Source: Neorhizobium huautlense (GTDB lineage Bacteria > Pseudomonadota > Alphaproteobacteria > Rhizobiales > Rhizobiaceae). Taken from it: DNA of 64,000 bases. Position 1 is the stretch's first letter; each line of letters starts with the position of its first letter. Both the position numbers and the translations under genes were made by a program. The notes under the pieces were generated by a model. It was given only the letters and a program-made list of their open reading frames with translations. It was not told the DNA's origin and made no database searches. The DNA lies in assembly GCF_002968575.1 (NCBI RefSeq), contig NZ_PVBM01000013.1:62001-126000 (forward strand). Reading direction: 5' to 3'. Shown here piece after piece: positions 54,005 through 62,716 of the stretch.

Positions 54005-55089
54005 GGCATGTCCCGCATGTTGATGCCGTTCCTGCCAAGCAGCAGCAAGAGAAAGACCGGTGCGCCGAACAGCGCCGTTATGACGCCGATCGGCAATTCC
54101 GCCGGTGCGGCAACGGTTCGCGCCACACTATCTGCAATCAGAAGCAAGGCTGCGCCGCCGATCGCCGAACCCGGCAGCAGGAAACGGTGCGATGGCCCCA
54201 TGGTCAGCCGCAGGAGATGCGGCACGACGATGCCGACGAAACCGATCGAGCCGGCGACAGCGACGGTCGAGCCGCAGGCTGCGGCAACCGCCACGATGAC
54301 GATCCGTTTCAGCCGCTGCACCGGGATGCCCATGTGGAAGGCGGCTGCATCCCCAAGCACAAGGGCATCCAAGCCGCGCGCCACGAAGGGGATGATGACC
54401 AGCACGGCGGCGATAAAAGGGAGGATAGAAAATACCCGCCCGAAGGTGGCGCCGCCGAGCGAGCCAAGGCTCCAGAAGGTGATGTCGCGAAGCTGCCGGT
54501 CGTCGGCCATGACGATCATGAGGCCCATGATGGCGGCAGAAAGCGCGCCGATCGCGATCCCGGAAAGGATCAGCGCCGTCGTGGAGGTTCGGCCGTCGCG
54601 GGTGGCGATGAGATAGAGCATCCAAGTGTTGAAAAGCCCGCCGAAAAAGGCCATCAGCGGCAGGAACTGGTTTCCGAGGAGCATGGAGATCGGCGCCAGC
54701 AGCGTATTGCCAAGCACGATTGCCGCCACGGCCGCGAGACCCGCGCCAGAGGTGACGCCGACGATACCGGGATCGGCGAGAGGATTGCGGAAGAGCCCCT
54801 GCATCATGGCGCCGGAGACGGCGAGCCCCGCCCCCACCAGAAGTCCAAGCGCCGTACGCGGCAGGCGAACCGCTTCGAGGATCACTCTGTCCTGCGTCGA
54901 GAGGCTGTCCCCGTTGCCGGTCGCATAAACCCAGAGATCCCGCAGGCCGACGCCGGTCGGCCCCACCCCGAGCGAAATCGCGCAGGCGACCACGAGCAGC
55001 GTCCCAAGCAGGATCAGGACCAGAACGGCCTGCCTTGTCCGGTCGCCATCGGGCGACACGCTAAAGGGCATCGCCAGCGCCTTCGCCAT
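54001..55089 (-). CDS. hmuU: Heme ABC transporter permease
   Basis: A 362-residue FecCD-type permease with about ten helices. Family blocks are RLPRTALGLLVGAGLAVSGA followed by MMQGLFRNPLADPGIVGVTS, then GSIGFVGIVVPHLLRL near the C terminus. It overlaps hmuT by one base and hmuV by four, so the three are translationally coupled. Confidence 0.94.
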   Translation of the reverse strand: MAKALAMPFSVSPDGDRTRQAVLVLILLGTLLVVACAISLGVGPTGVGLRDLWVYATGNGDSLSTQDRVILEAVRLPRTALGLLVGAGLAVSGAMMQGLFRNPLADPGIVGVTSGAGLAAVAAIVLGNTLLAPISMLLGNQFLPLMAFFGGLFNTWMLYLIATRDGRTSTTALILSGIAIGALSAAIMGLMIVMADDRQLRDITFWSLGSLGGATFGRVFSILPFIAAVLVIIPFVARGLDALVLGDAAAFHMGIPVQRLKRIVIVAVAAACGSTVAVAGSIGFVGIVVPHLLRLTMGPSHRFLLPGSAIGGAALLLIADSVARTVAAPAELPIGVITALFGAPVFLLLLLGRNGINMRDMP

Positions 55090-55973
55090 CAGTTGATCGC
55101 TCCTGGATAGATCCGGGCGGCAAGCGTGCGGACTGCTTCGGGCGTGCGTGGTCCGAAGCCCAGGAGAAGAAGGCCGTCCATGGAGATCAGAGCCTTGTTG
55201 GCGGCAGCGGGCGTCGTCTGCATGGAGGGAATGGCGAAGACCTGTTCCGGCGTCAATTCATGATTGCCGCGCGACATGGAGAGGATGACGTCCGGCTGAG
55301 CGCCGATCACAGCCTCGTCGGCGAGCGACTTGTAGCCGTTAATCGTCGGGGCGGCATTGATACCGCCGGCCATCTCGATGACAGCTCCGGCTTCCGTATC
55401 TGCTCCACCGGCCATCACCCGGTTGTTGGACAGCGACAACACGAAGAGAACCTTCTTTTTCGGACCGGGGATTTTCGCAACGTCTGCTGCCAGCGCCTTG
55501 AGGTCTGCCTCGGTTTTCGCCGCAAGCGTCTCAGCCTTTTCCGCAAGTCCGACGGCAGCGCCCACATCGCGGATCTTCCGGCCGATCTTGTCGGCCTTGG
55601 CCGGCGTCGCAATCACGACCATCGACACCTCGCTGGCCTTCAGGATTTCCAGAACCGGCGGTGGCCCGGACCCCTCTTCCATCAGGATCAGGTCCGGCTT
55701 CTGGCCGAGAATCCCTTCCGCCGAAAGCTGCCGCATATAGCCGACATCCGGCTTGGCGTTTGCCGCGTCGGGATAGAAACTGGTGGAATCCCGTGCCACG
55801 ATGCGGTCTTCTGCGCCAAGCGCGTAAAGGATTTCCGTGATGGTACCGCCGATCGAAACGATGCGGCTGGCTTCGGGATTGCCCTTGTCAGCTGCCATCG
55901 TGGCACCAGCGACGCAAGTCACCGCTAAAAGAACGGCTGCGAACAGCCTGCCGGAAGTGAAGTAAGACCCCAT
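55089..55973 (-). CDS. hmuT: Heme ABC transporter substrate-binding protein
   Basis: A 294-residue periplasmic receptor. A signal peptide (about 1-27, AGATMA end) precedes a BtuF/FhuD-type fold with RIVSIGGTITEILYALGAED, RIVARDSTSFYPDA and GYMRQLSAEGILGQKPDLIL. The Y in this block matches the heme-coordinating tyrosine region of HmuT/ShuT proteins. AAAGGGG precedes the ATG at 55973. It is divergent from the heme-monooxygenase gene; no hmuS precedes it. Confidence 0.92.
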   Translation of the reverse strand: MGSYFTSGRLFAAVLLAVTCVAGATMAADKGNPEASRIVSIGGTITEILYALGAEDRIVARDSTSFYPDAANAKPDVGYMRQLSAEGILGQKPDLILMEEGSGPPPVLEILKASEVSMVVIATPAKADKIGRKIRDVGAAVGLAEKAETLAAKTEADLKALAADVAKIPGPKKKVLFVLSLSNNRVMAGGADTEAGAVIEMAGGINAAPTINGYKSLADEAVIGAQPDVILSMSRGNHELTPEQVFAIPSMQTTPAAANKALISMDGLLLLGFGPRTPEAVRTLAARIYPGAIN

Positions 55974-56039
55974 GATATCCGCCCCTTTCTTGCCCAAACC
56001 GAGGCGCAATACGCCTCTGCCCGCATGCCGCACGGCAAT

Positions 56040-56062
56040 AACTTGAGTTGACTACGCAAGTT
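56040..56062. promoter_or_regulatory. Inverted repeat in the hmuT/heme-oxygenase divergent region
   Basis: AACTTG (56040-56045) and CAAGTT (56057-56062) form a perfect 6-bp dyad with an 11-bp spacer that contains TTGACT. It lies midway between the two divergent heme operons, where an iron regulator (Irr or RirA type) would act. It does not match the published TGA-N9-TCA or ICE patterns exactly. Confidence 0.4.
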
Positions 56063-56134
56063 TTTTCGGCTTTTCAAGAGCGCCGGCCGCCGATATCTTG
56101 AGCCGAAAGTGAAACTTATTGTGAGGGATGATCC

Positions 56135-56479
56135 ATGTATATCGCGATGAACCGCTTCCGCGTCGTGCCGGGTTACGAAGAGGCTTTCGAAGCCATTTGG
56201 CGGACGCGCCAGGGGCGTCTGGCGGAACTGCCGGGCTACATCGAATTCCACATGCTGAAAGGGCCAAAGGCCGAGGATCACACCCTCTATGCGTCTCACA
56301 CCGTCTGGGAGAGCTTCGAGCATTTTCAGGCCTGGACGAAATCGGAGCAGTTCCGCGCAGCGCACGCCAAGGCCGGTGAGAATCGCGGCAAGGTCGAATA
56401 TCTCTCCGGACCTCATTTCGAAGGTTTCGAGGTGATCATTCATGAAGACCGCAACGGCGTTCGCGCCGATGCTGCCTGA
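56135..56479 (+). CDS. IsdG-family heme-degrading monooxygenase
   Basis: A 114-residue ABM-fold protein. The IsdG/IsdI catalytic triad appears at matching positions: N6 (MYIAMNRF), W67 (FQAWTKSEQF) and H77 (RAAHAKA). It probably opens the heme ring after import to release iron, as IsdG and the Bradyrhizobium HmuQ/HmuD proteins do. It is divergent from hmuTUV and nine bp upstream of hutX, on the same strand. GAGGGATG precedes the ATG. Confidence 0.87.
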   Translation: MYIAMNRFRVVPGYEEAFEAIWRTRQGRLAELPGYIEFHMLKGPKAEDHTLYASHTVWESFEHFQAWTKSEQFRAAHAKAGENRGKVEYLSGPHFEGFEVIIHEDRNGVRADAA

Positions 56480-56488
56480 GGTCAGCGC

Positions 56489-57010
56489 ATGAACGCCCTT
56501 TCCGATATCAAGCCGGACCGTCGCGAACGAGCCCTCGCCGCCCTTGCAGAAAAGCCCGATGGCGTCGTCGAGGCGATCGCGGCAAACGCGGAGGTTACCC
56601 CGGCCGAAATCCTGGAGATCCTCCCGAAAGGTGCCGCCGTCATCGCGGCCAAGGAACACTTTCTCGACATCTGGTCCGAAATGACCGGCTGGGGAGAAGT
56701 CCTCTTTATCGTCCATACCGACGATATCGTATTGGAGGCGGAGGGCAGCCTACCCGTCGGTTCCGAGGGTCATGGCTGGTTCAACATTCACGGCGACAGC
56801 CCGATCGGCGGTCATATCAAGAAGGACAATTGCGCCTCGGTGACCTTCGTCGACCGAGCCTTCCATGGCCGCCGCTCGTGTTCGGTGTGGTTCATGAACC
56901 AGGAAGGTTCGGCCATGTTCAAGGTTTTCGTCCGCCGCGACGAGAACCGCGAACTGATTATCGAGCAGCTTCAGAAGTTCGAGGCGCTGCGCGACCGCTA
57001 CAACGCCTGA
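56489..57010 (+). CDS. hutX: Cytosolic heme carrier HutX/ChuX family
   Basis: A 173-residue protein of the HutX/ChuX fold: NAEVTPAEILEILPKGAAVI, WGEVLFIVHTDDIVLEAEGS and SCSVWFMNQEGSAMFKVFVR with RRDENREL. It binds heme in the cytosol and hands it to a heme-degrading enzyme, here presumably the IsdG-like protein encoded immediately upstream. This carrier plus monooxygenase may take the place of HmuS, which is not seen. Confidence 0.9.
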   Translation: MNALSDIKPDRRERALAALAEKPDGVVEAIAANAEVTPAEILEILPKGAAVIAAKEHFLDIWSEMTGWGEVLFIVHTDDIVLEAEGSLPVGSEGHGWFNIHGDSPIGGHIKKDNCASVTFVDRAFHGRRSCSVWFMNQEGSAMFKVFVRRDENRELIIEQLQKFEALRDRYNA

Positions 57011-57087
57011 GATTGAGGCGTGGCCCGTTATTTTTGCCCGAGCCGGAAATCTGCGGAACGACTCGTGCGTTCCGCCGTTAGCGGCAT

Positions 57088-57495
57088 ATGGCAACAAAAA
57101 CCGAATGGACCGGAGGATGCCTCTGCGGAAAGCGGCGTTACCGCTTTCGAATCCCTCCTTCCTCCGCCGGCTTCTGTCATTGTACCATGTGCCGCCGCGC
57201 CACTGGCGGACCCTTCGCCTTCCTCGTGCGTGTCGAGGAAGGCGATCTTGAATGGCGCGGCGAGCCGCCTTCGGTCTATCGCTCCTCACCGATTGCGCAG
57301 CGAGGGTTCTGTCCGGACTGCGGCAGCCCACTTTTCCTGAAATATGATGATGATGGCCGCTTTCGGGTGACGGGGGGCACGCTGGATAATCCGGAAACGA
57401 TCGTTCCCGGTTATCATTACGGCATCGAAAGCCGCCTGCCCTGGATGGACTGCGGCAAGGGACTTCCGGAAGAAAAGACGAAGGAAAACATTTGA
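57088..57495 (+). CDS. GFA family (glutathione-dependent formaldehyde-activating-like) protein
   Basis: A 135-residue CENP-V/GFA zinc-binding protein. Metal-ligand clusters are GGCLCG, FCHCTMCRRATG and FCPDCGSPLF. True Gfa accelerates S-hydroxymethylglutathione formation; most members are uncharacterised. The W-rich end (SRLPWMDCGKGLP) is typical. No strong ribosome site; the start is set by family length. It converges on the 76-residue gene. Confidence 0.9.
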   Translation: MATKTEWTGGCLCGKRRYRFRIPPSSAGFCHCTMCRRATGGPFAFLVRVEEGDLEWRGEPPSVYRSSPIAQRGFCPDCGSPLFLKYDDDGRFRVTGGTLDNPETIVPGYHYGIESRLPWMDCGKGLPEEKTKENI

Positions 57496-57501
57496 GGCGC
57501 C

Positions 57502-57732
57502 TCAAAGCGCCGGTACCCATTTCCAGAAGACGCCTTCCATCCTCTCGGGATAATATTTGAACTCGCACTCGAACCGCCTGCCATACGCTTCGGCAGCCTT
57601 CAACGCCTGCTCGCTTACCGGTTTCATGCCGGTGCCCGGCGCGAACCAGTCCTCCATGAGGTCGTCGGGGACGTAGACTCCGATCCGAAGCGGCAAAGCC
57701 GTCAATGTTGCATCCAGTTCTTCAGGCGGCAT
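57502..57732 (-). CDS. Small hypothetical protein
   Basis: A 76-residue protein with no signal peptide or membrane helix, rich in aromatic residues at the end (FECEFKYYPERMEGVFWKWV). A strong GAGAGGAGGAAG site precedes the ATG. It lies 18 bp after the flavodoxin-like reductase gene and is probably cotranscribed. Family not recognised. Confidence 0.65.
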   Translation of the reverse strand: MPPEELDATLTALPLRIGVYVPDDLMEDWFAPGTGMKPVSEQALKAAEAYGRRFECEFKYYPERMEGVFWKWVPAL

Positions 57733-57750
57733 GATCTTCCTCCTCTCAAG

Positions 57751-58860
57751 CTATTTTGAGCGTGGTTCCTGCAAACGGTCGCCGGCGCCGATTTTGTGCC
57801 CGGCGTGCTTGGCGAGCACAGCCTCCAGCAGCGTTCGGGCCGCGTTGCGGACTTCCTCCTGGACGGCCTTGTCCCTGTCGAGCGCCTCGTGGCTTGTGGC
57901 GTAAGGCTCGAAGTAGCCGATATAGCGGTCAAATTCCGCCAAAGGGCCGGCGGGCACAAGGTGCATGAAGCGCAACCAGTCGGAAAGGCTGCGGCGTGTA
58001 TTTTCTGCACCCTCCACATCTCCGTGACTGATGACGGAATAGAGCCGTCCCTCCAGATGCCGCGGATAATGCCAGCCGCGCATCTCGATCTCCTTGGCTT
58101 CCTTGGCGTGTTTGCCGTGGGTGGTGGTGGGATCGGGATTTCCTCCGTCGGCACAGACCAGCCGGTCCATCATCAGCTTCACGGGCGACGAGACCTGATA
58201 CCAGTTGACCGGCGTGATGATCATTATGCCGTGCGCCTCAACCCATAGGGGATAGATTTCATTCATCCAGTCATGGACCTGCCCTAGCGAATAGTTCGGG
58301 TAACATGAACACGGCCAATGACAGAGCGCGGCCGCGGTCGAAAAGCACGCCTTGCAAGGATGAATGTGTCGGCCGTATTCCGACGTCAGACGGCTGAGAT
58401 CCAGGACTTCGACCGATACATGAGACGCCTGCCGCAGCACGTCTTCGGCAATCTTGATCAGCCGATAGGTTTTCGAGATCTCTCCCGGGCAGGTGTGTTC
58501 GGTTCGCGACGATCCGCTGATCAGGAGAAAACGCCTGGGACCGGCCGCCTCGTCATGCCGGGCCTGCGCCGCCTGGATTTCTTCCCGTGCCGCCAGCCAG
58601 TCGGTGGCAAGGTCATAGTCCGGATCTGCGAAATCCGGCCCGGCTTTACGTGTCTTCGGGCTCTTTCGGGAGTGGAGATAGGCGTCCCAGGCAGCCTCCG
58701 CGATACGGCCCAACTCCACCGACAGCGGAACATAGGCTCTGTCCTGGAACTGGTCCAGAAAGCGCCGCTTGAACTCGGCTTCGTCGAGGCGAGGACTCGG
58801 GCTGCCCTTGCGCGGTTCGAGATCATGCTCTGGAGTCAGGCTGGTCGGATTGGAAACCAT
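57751..58860 (-). CDS. Flavodoxin-fold NAD(P)H-dependent FMN reductase
   Basis: A 369-residue protein. About 105 N-terminal residues form an extra charged region (YVPLSVELGRIAEAAWDAYL). The NADPH-FMN reductase core starts at RFLLISGSSRTEHT, with cysteines in HIHPCKACFSTAAALCHWPC followed by SCYPN and the FMN-loop TPVNWYQVSSPVKLMMDRLV. The CxxC-like cluster is unusual for this fold and could bind metal or be redox-active. Substrate unknown. It is followed by the 76-residue gene. Confidence 0.83.
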   Translation of the reverse strand: MVSNPTSLTPEHDLEPRKGSPSPRLDEAEFKRRFLDQFQDRAYVPLSVELGRIAEAAWDAYLHSRKSPKTRKAGPDFADPDYDLATDWLAAREEIQAAQARHDEAAGPRRFLLISGSSRTEHTCPGEISKTYRLIKIAEDVLRQASHVSVEVLDLSRLTSEYGRHIHPCKACFSTAAALCHWPCSCYPNYSLGQVHDWMNEIYPLWVEAHGIMIITPVNWYQVSSPVKLMMDRLVCADGGNPDPTTTHGKHAKEAKEIEMRGWHYPRHLEGRLYSVISHGDVEGAENTRRSLSDWLRFMHLVPAGPLAEFDRYIGYFEPYATSHEALDRDKAVQEEVRNAARTLLEAVLAKHAGHKIGAGDRLQEPRSK

Positions 58861-58882
58861 AAAATCATCCCGGAAAACAAAA

Positions 58883-58906
58883 GGCGAGCGTCCCGTAACG
58901 CTCGCC
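58883..58906 (-). terminator. Intrinsic terminator of the DUF3008 gene
   Basis: GGCGAGCG pairs with CGCTCGCC around an 8-nt loop; on the minus strand TTTTGTTTT follows. It lies 24 bp past the DUF3008 stop. Confidence 0.85.
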
Positions 58907-58929
58907 CGATCTCCAAAGTTCCGGAACGA

Positions 58930-59118
58930 TCAATGCTGTGCGGCGTGCTCCGGCTTTCCCTTCCGCTTCGTAGAAGCCATCTTGTCGAGTTCCTTTTCTG
59001 TCATGGATTTCTCCATGCTTTTCGAGGCTCCCTTGAGCTCGCTCTTCTTGATGTCGCCACGCTTGGCAGCCAGGGCGGCACCGGCTGCTTTCTGTTGTGC
59101 TTTGGATTTTGCAGGCAT
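58930..59118 (-). CDS. DUF3008 family small basic protein
   Basis: A 62-residue, very Lys/Ala-rich protein with the family start MPAKSKAQQKAAGAALAAKR and a later LKGASKSMEKSMTEKELDKM. DUF3008 proteins are common in alphaproteobacteria and look like stress or DNA/RNA-associated small proteins; function unknown. GAGGAGG is a strong ribosome site and an own terminator follows. Confidence 0.85.
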   Translation of the reverse strand: MPAKSKAQQKAAGAALAAKRGDIKKSELKGASKSMEKSMTEKELDKMASTKRKGKPEHAAQH

Positions 59119-59267
59119 ATCGGCCTCCTCGTATTTTCACTCTGGAAAACAACATGGCGCCGCCGCTTTGGTTCCAGATTTTGAGACGGAACATGTGGTC
59201 CATTGACGGGTTGTTCTGCTGAGCTGCCGCGCGTGTCAGCGGCTTCAGAACGCAGAAAGGGCCAACA

Positions 59268-59525
59268 ATGAGCGAGAAACGCAACACCGCAGCCGGCGGC
59301 GACTCCTCCCGTTTCGAACAGGAGGGACGGGAAAGAGTGGAGGATGCCCTTCACGCGCAGATGGACATGACCAACCAGGAGGCACTCAAGGAAGCCGCAA
59401 GGATGGGGGGCGGCGATACGTATCTCGTCCAAACCGATCTCGAAGACCGAGACCAGCGCGAGGACACCGACCAGCCGGATGGCCGCGCCAGCCCGATGGC
59501 GAACGCCGATAATCCCGAACGCTGA
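59268..59525 (+). CDS. Small acidic hypothetical protein
   Basis: An 85-residue, highly charged protein without hydrophobic core segments (Asp/Glu/Arg-rich tail QTDLEDRDQREDTDQPD), likely disordered. AGAAAGG lies before the ATG. It is divergent from DUF3008 and upstream of the nucleotidyltransferase gene by 89 bp. Similar acidic small proteins accompany general-stress genes in rhizobia, but I cannot assign a family. Confidence 0.6.
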   Translation: MSEKRNTAAGGDSSRFEQEGRERVEDALHAQMDMTNQEALKEAARMGGGDTYLVQTDLEDRDQREDTDQPDGRASPMANADNPER

Positions 59526-59614
59526 CCTGATCTCCTGATCCGGAAAGGGGTCGAAGCGGAACCTACAGGCGCACCTGAGTGTTCCCCTGCGCGAGCCGAG
59601 ATTGGGAGAGCTTG

Positions 59615-60484
59615 ATGAACGCCGAAGCCAATGCAGCGCTGACCCTCACTCCGAGATCGGAGAAGGACGCGTTGAAGAACGAGCCAGACATGGAGGTGAA
59701 GGCTTCGCCGACGCTGGCGGATGCCGATTCGGAATCCTTCGTTGCCGGGGCTCTGGAGGATCTGGTCAACTGCCACATCCCGTTCCTTTTGGCCGGGACT
59801 TTTGCGGTCAGCGCCTATACCGGCATTTCCCGCCCGACCAAGGATCTGGATATCTTCTGCCGGGCGGGCGACTACGCCCGCATCCTCGCCCATTTCAAGG
59901 AGAAGGGCTACGAGATCGAGGTGGAAGACGACCGTTGGCTCGGCAAGGTGAAGAAGGGCCGGCACTTTTTCGACGTGATTTTCGCCGGTTCGAACGGCAC
60001 CATGCCGATCGGCGATACCTGGTTCGAGAACGCTCGCCAGATCGAGATGAACGGCCACAAGGTGCGTATCATCGCGCCGACGGAGCTCGTCTGGTCGAAA
60101 TGCTTCGTGCAGCTTCGCCACAGATATGATGGCGGCGACATCGTCCACGTCATCTTGCGGGCGCATGACCAGATCGACTGGCAGCGGCTTCTCAATCACA
60201 TGGAAGTGCATTGGGAGGTGTTGCTGATCCACCTCCTGAACTTCCGCTGGATCTATCCGACCGAGCGGGACAAGGTGCCCGACTGGCTGCTGGACGAACT
60301 GCTTGACCGGCTGAAGGCGCAGCGCGAACTGCCGCTGCCGCAGATGAAGATCTGCCGCGGCCGCATGTTCAGCCGGGTGGATTTCGAAATCGACGTGAAG
60401 GAATGGGGTTTCGCGGACGTAGGCGGAGAAGGTGAACTGCGCGAAGGCGTACAGCAGGAAACGGCACAAGGAGGAACGGTGTGA
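59615..60484 (+). CDS. Nucleotidyltransferase-fold protein
   Basis: A 289-residue protein. After a 45-residue low-complexity N terminus comes an MNT-like pol-beta fold: FLLAGTFAVSAYTGISRPTK then DLDIF, with D77 and D79 as the metal-binding pair and D120 (FFDVIF) as the third acid. The C-terminal half is helical and Trp/Leu-rich (HMEVHWEVLLIHLLNFRWIY). It may transfer a nucleotide to a protein or small molecule. It overlaps the metallophosphoesterase start by 4 bp, so the two are coupled and may act in opposition. GGGAGAG precedes the ATG. Confidence 0.82.
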   Translation: MNAEANAALTLTPRSEKDALKNEPDMEVKASPTLADADSESFVAGALEDLVNCHIPFLLAGTFAVSAYTGISRPTKDLDIFCRAGDYARILAHFKEKGYEIEVEDDRWLGKVKKGRHFFDVIFAGSNGTMPIGDTWFENARQIEMNGHKVRIIAPTELVWSKCFVQLRHRYDGGDIVHVILRAHDQIDWQRLLNHMEVHWEVLLIHLLNFRWIYPTERDKVPDWLLDELLDRLKAQRELPLPQMKICRGRMFSRVDFEIDVKEWGFADVGGEGELREGVQQETAQGGTV

Positions 60485-61248
60485 CCAAGGAGACGGATGT
60501 AAACAACGACGCCGCCAAGGCCGGAGCAAAGAAGGCGAATGGCAAGGCCAAGATCGCCGCCATGGGCGACCTGCATGTCAAGGAGCACGGCACGACATCC
60601 TACAAGGAATTGTTCACCGAGATTTCCCAGAACGCGGACATATTGGTGCTGACCGGCGACCTCACCGACCTTGGGAAGGTGAAGGAGGCCGAGATCCTTG
60701 CTGCCGACCTGCGCTCCTGCTCGATTCCCATCGTCGGCGTCCTCGGCAATCATGACTACGAATGCGGCTGCGTGGAGGAAGTGACGCATATCCTGAAGGA
60801 TGCCGGCGTCCACCTCCTGGAAGGACAGGCCGTCGAGATCAACGGTGTCGGTTTCGCAGGCGTGAAAGGCTTTGCCGGCGGATTTGGCCGGCATATGCTC
60901 GGCTCCTTCGGGGAGCCGGCGATCAAGGCGATGGTCACCGAAAGCGTCGAAGAGACGATGCGGCTCGAAAACGCCCTCCGCCAGGTGCGCTCCGAGCGCG
61001 CCATGGTCATCCTCCATTATGCCCCCATCCGCGAGACGGTGGCCGGCGAACCGGAGGAAATCTATCCTTTTCTCGGCTCATCACGTCTCGCAGAGACCAT
61101 CGATCGCTTCCCGGTTAAAGCCGTCGTCCACGGCCACGCGCACCGAGGCACCTACCAGGGCAAGACGCCCGGCGGCGCCCCGGTCTATAACGTCGCATCA
61201 CATATCGAGAAGCCGACCGGCAAGCCCTATGCGTTGTTGGAGCTTTAG
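60481..61248 (+). CDS. Calcineurin-like metallophosphoesterase
   Basis: A 255-residue phosphoesterase. The five metal motifs are present: GDLHV (D30, H32), LTGDLTDLG (D60), LGNHDYE (N90, H91), VILHYAP and HGHAHRG. A short Ala/Lys-rich N terminus precedes the domain. The start is GTG at 60481 behind GGAGG, overlapping the nucleotidyltransferase stop. Substrate unknown; removal of the partner's nucleotide modification is a testable idea. Confidence 0.9.
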   Translation: MTKETDVNNDAAKAGAKKANGKAKIAAMGDLHVKEHGTTSYKELFTEISQNADILVLTGDLTDLGKVKEAEILAADLRSCSIPIVGVLGNHDYECGCVEEVTHILKDAGVHLLEGQAVEINGVGFAGVKGFAGGFGRHMLGSFGEPAIKAMVTESVEETMRLENALRQVRSERAMVILHYAPIRETVAGEPEEIYPFLGSSRLAETIDRFPVKAVVHGHAHRGTYQGKTPGGAPVYNVASHIEKPTGKPYALLEL

Positions 61249-61303
61249 AAGGCGTCGCCGTCTCTTTGCGATTGCGACGTCTCGATCACAGCCTCAATCA
61301 CGG

Positions 61304-62701
61304 TTACACATGCAGCGCATGCCCGAGCGCCTTCAGCGCCGCCTCCGCGAAAGCTTCTGACTGGGTCGGATGCGCATGGATCGTGCCGGCGATATCCTCC
61401 AGCCTCGCTCCCATCTCGATCGCGAGCGAAAAGGCGGCGGAGAGCTCTGAAATTCCCACTCCTACGCCCTGAATGCCGAGCACCAGGTGATTGTCGGCGC
61501 GTGCCACCACGCGCACAAAACCTTCTTCGGACGACAGCGTCATCGCGCGACCGTTGGCCGTGAAGGGGAACTGGCCGATCTTGACCTCGCGGCCCGCTGC
61601 CCTCGCCTCATCCGGCGACAGCCCCACCGACACGATTTCCGGATCGGTGAAGCAGACGGCGGGAATGGCGCGCTTGTCCCAGTTTCGGCGTTTGCCCGAA
61701 ACGATTTCCGCCACCATTTCGCCCTGCGCCATCGCCCGGTGCGCTAGCATGGGTTCGCCGGTCACGTCGCCGACCGCATAGATGCCGCGCATCGAGGTGC
61801 GGCACTGGTCGTCTATCCGGAGATACCTTCCGTCCATATCGAGTTCCAGTTCCTCGCGGCCCCAGCCGTCGGTCACCGGCTTGCGGCCCACCGTCACCAG
61901 CACCTTGTCGGCGGCGATCCGTCTTTCCTCGCCGTCGGCCGTTTCGGCGAGCAAGGCTTCGCCGTTCGCAGACATGCCCTTCACCTTGGTGCCCAGCAAT
62001 ATCTCAACACCCAGCGCCGAGAGCCGCTTCGCGACTGGCTGGGTGATCTGGCTGTCGTAGAGCGGCAGGATGCGATCGAGCGCTTCGACGACCGTCACCT
62101 TTGAGCCGAGCTTGGCGAAGGCGATGCCGAGTTCGAGGCCGATATAACCGGCGCCGACCACGGCTAGCCTTTCCGGCACCTGGGTCAGGGACAAGGCGCC
62201 GGTGGAGGAAAGCACCTTGCCCCCGAAAGGCAGCATCGGCAGTGCGACCGGCGCCGATCCGGTCGCAATCACGATGTTTTCGGCGCGGATGACCTGCTGG
62301 CCGGTCTCGGTCTCCACCTCCACCGTCTTGCCGTCTCGAAATTTCGCACGCCCGACGACGATTTTCACGCCTGCCTTCTTGAGCAAACCCGAGACGCCCA
62401 TGGTCAGCCGGCCGGTGATGCCGTCCTTCCAGGCCATGGTCTTTGCCAGCTCGATGGCCGGGCTTTCGGCCCTGATGCCCATGGCATTGCGGCCGGCGGC
62501 CATGGCGACCGCCTTATGAAAATCGTCGGCCGTGTGGATCAGTGCCTTGGAGGGAATGCAGCCGATATTGAGGCAGGTGCCGCCCGGCTTCGCCATTTCG
62601 ACGATGACCGTATCGACGCCGAGTTGACCGGCCCGGATGGCGGACACATAGCCACCCGGGCCGGCACCGATGACGAGGAGCTTGCAGGTGATTTCTTTCA
62701 T
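61304..62701 (-). CDS. lpdA: Dihydrolipoyl dehydrogenase (E3)
   Basis: A 465-residue FAD flavoprotein that reoxidises lipoamide. FAD motif [18 protein letters not shown], redox disulfide [13 protein letters not shown] (C43, C48), NAD motif [12 protein letters not shown], and the active-site His block [10 protein letters not shown] near the C terminus (HPT is usual; the following residue is Q rather than L). It follows the E2 gene by 15 bp and is the dedicated E3 of this 2-oxoacid dehydrogenase operon. Confidence 0.95.
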   Translation of the reverse strand: MKEITCKLLVIGAGPGGYVSAIRAGQLGVDTVIVEMAKPGGTCLNIGCIPSKALIHTADDFHKAVAMAAGRNAMGIRAESPAIELAKTMAWKDGITGRLTMGVSGLLKKAGVKIVVGRAKFRDGKTVEVETETGQQVIRAENIVIATGSAPVALPMLPFGGKVLSSTGALSLTQVPERLAVVGAGYIGLELGIAFAKLGSKVTVVEALDRILPLYDSQITQPVAKRLSALGVEILLGTKVKGMSANGEALLAETADGEERRIAADKVLVTVGRKPVTDGWGREELELDMDGRYLRIDDQCRTSMRGIYAVGDVTGEPMLAHRAMAQGEMVAEIVSGKRRNWDKRAIPAVCFTDPEIVSVGLSPDEARAAGREVKIGQFPFTANGRAMTLSSEEGFVRVVARADNHLVLGIQGVGVGISELSAAFSLAIEMGARLEDIAGTIHAHPTQSEAFAEAALKALGHALHV

Positions 62702-62716
62702 TGTTCTTTCCCCACC

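Noticed and set aside
59351..60529. Minus-strand frame opposite the nucleotidyltransferase gene
   Set aside because: The plus strand has the DxD motif and coupled translation; the minus frame is a shadow.
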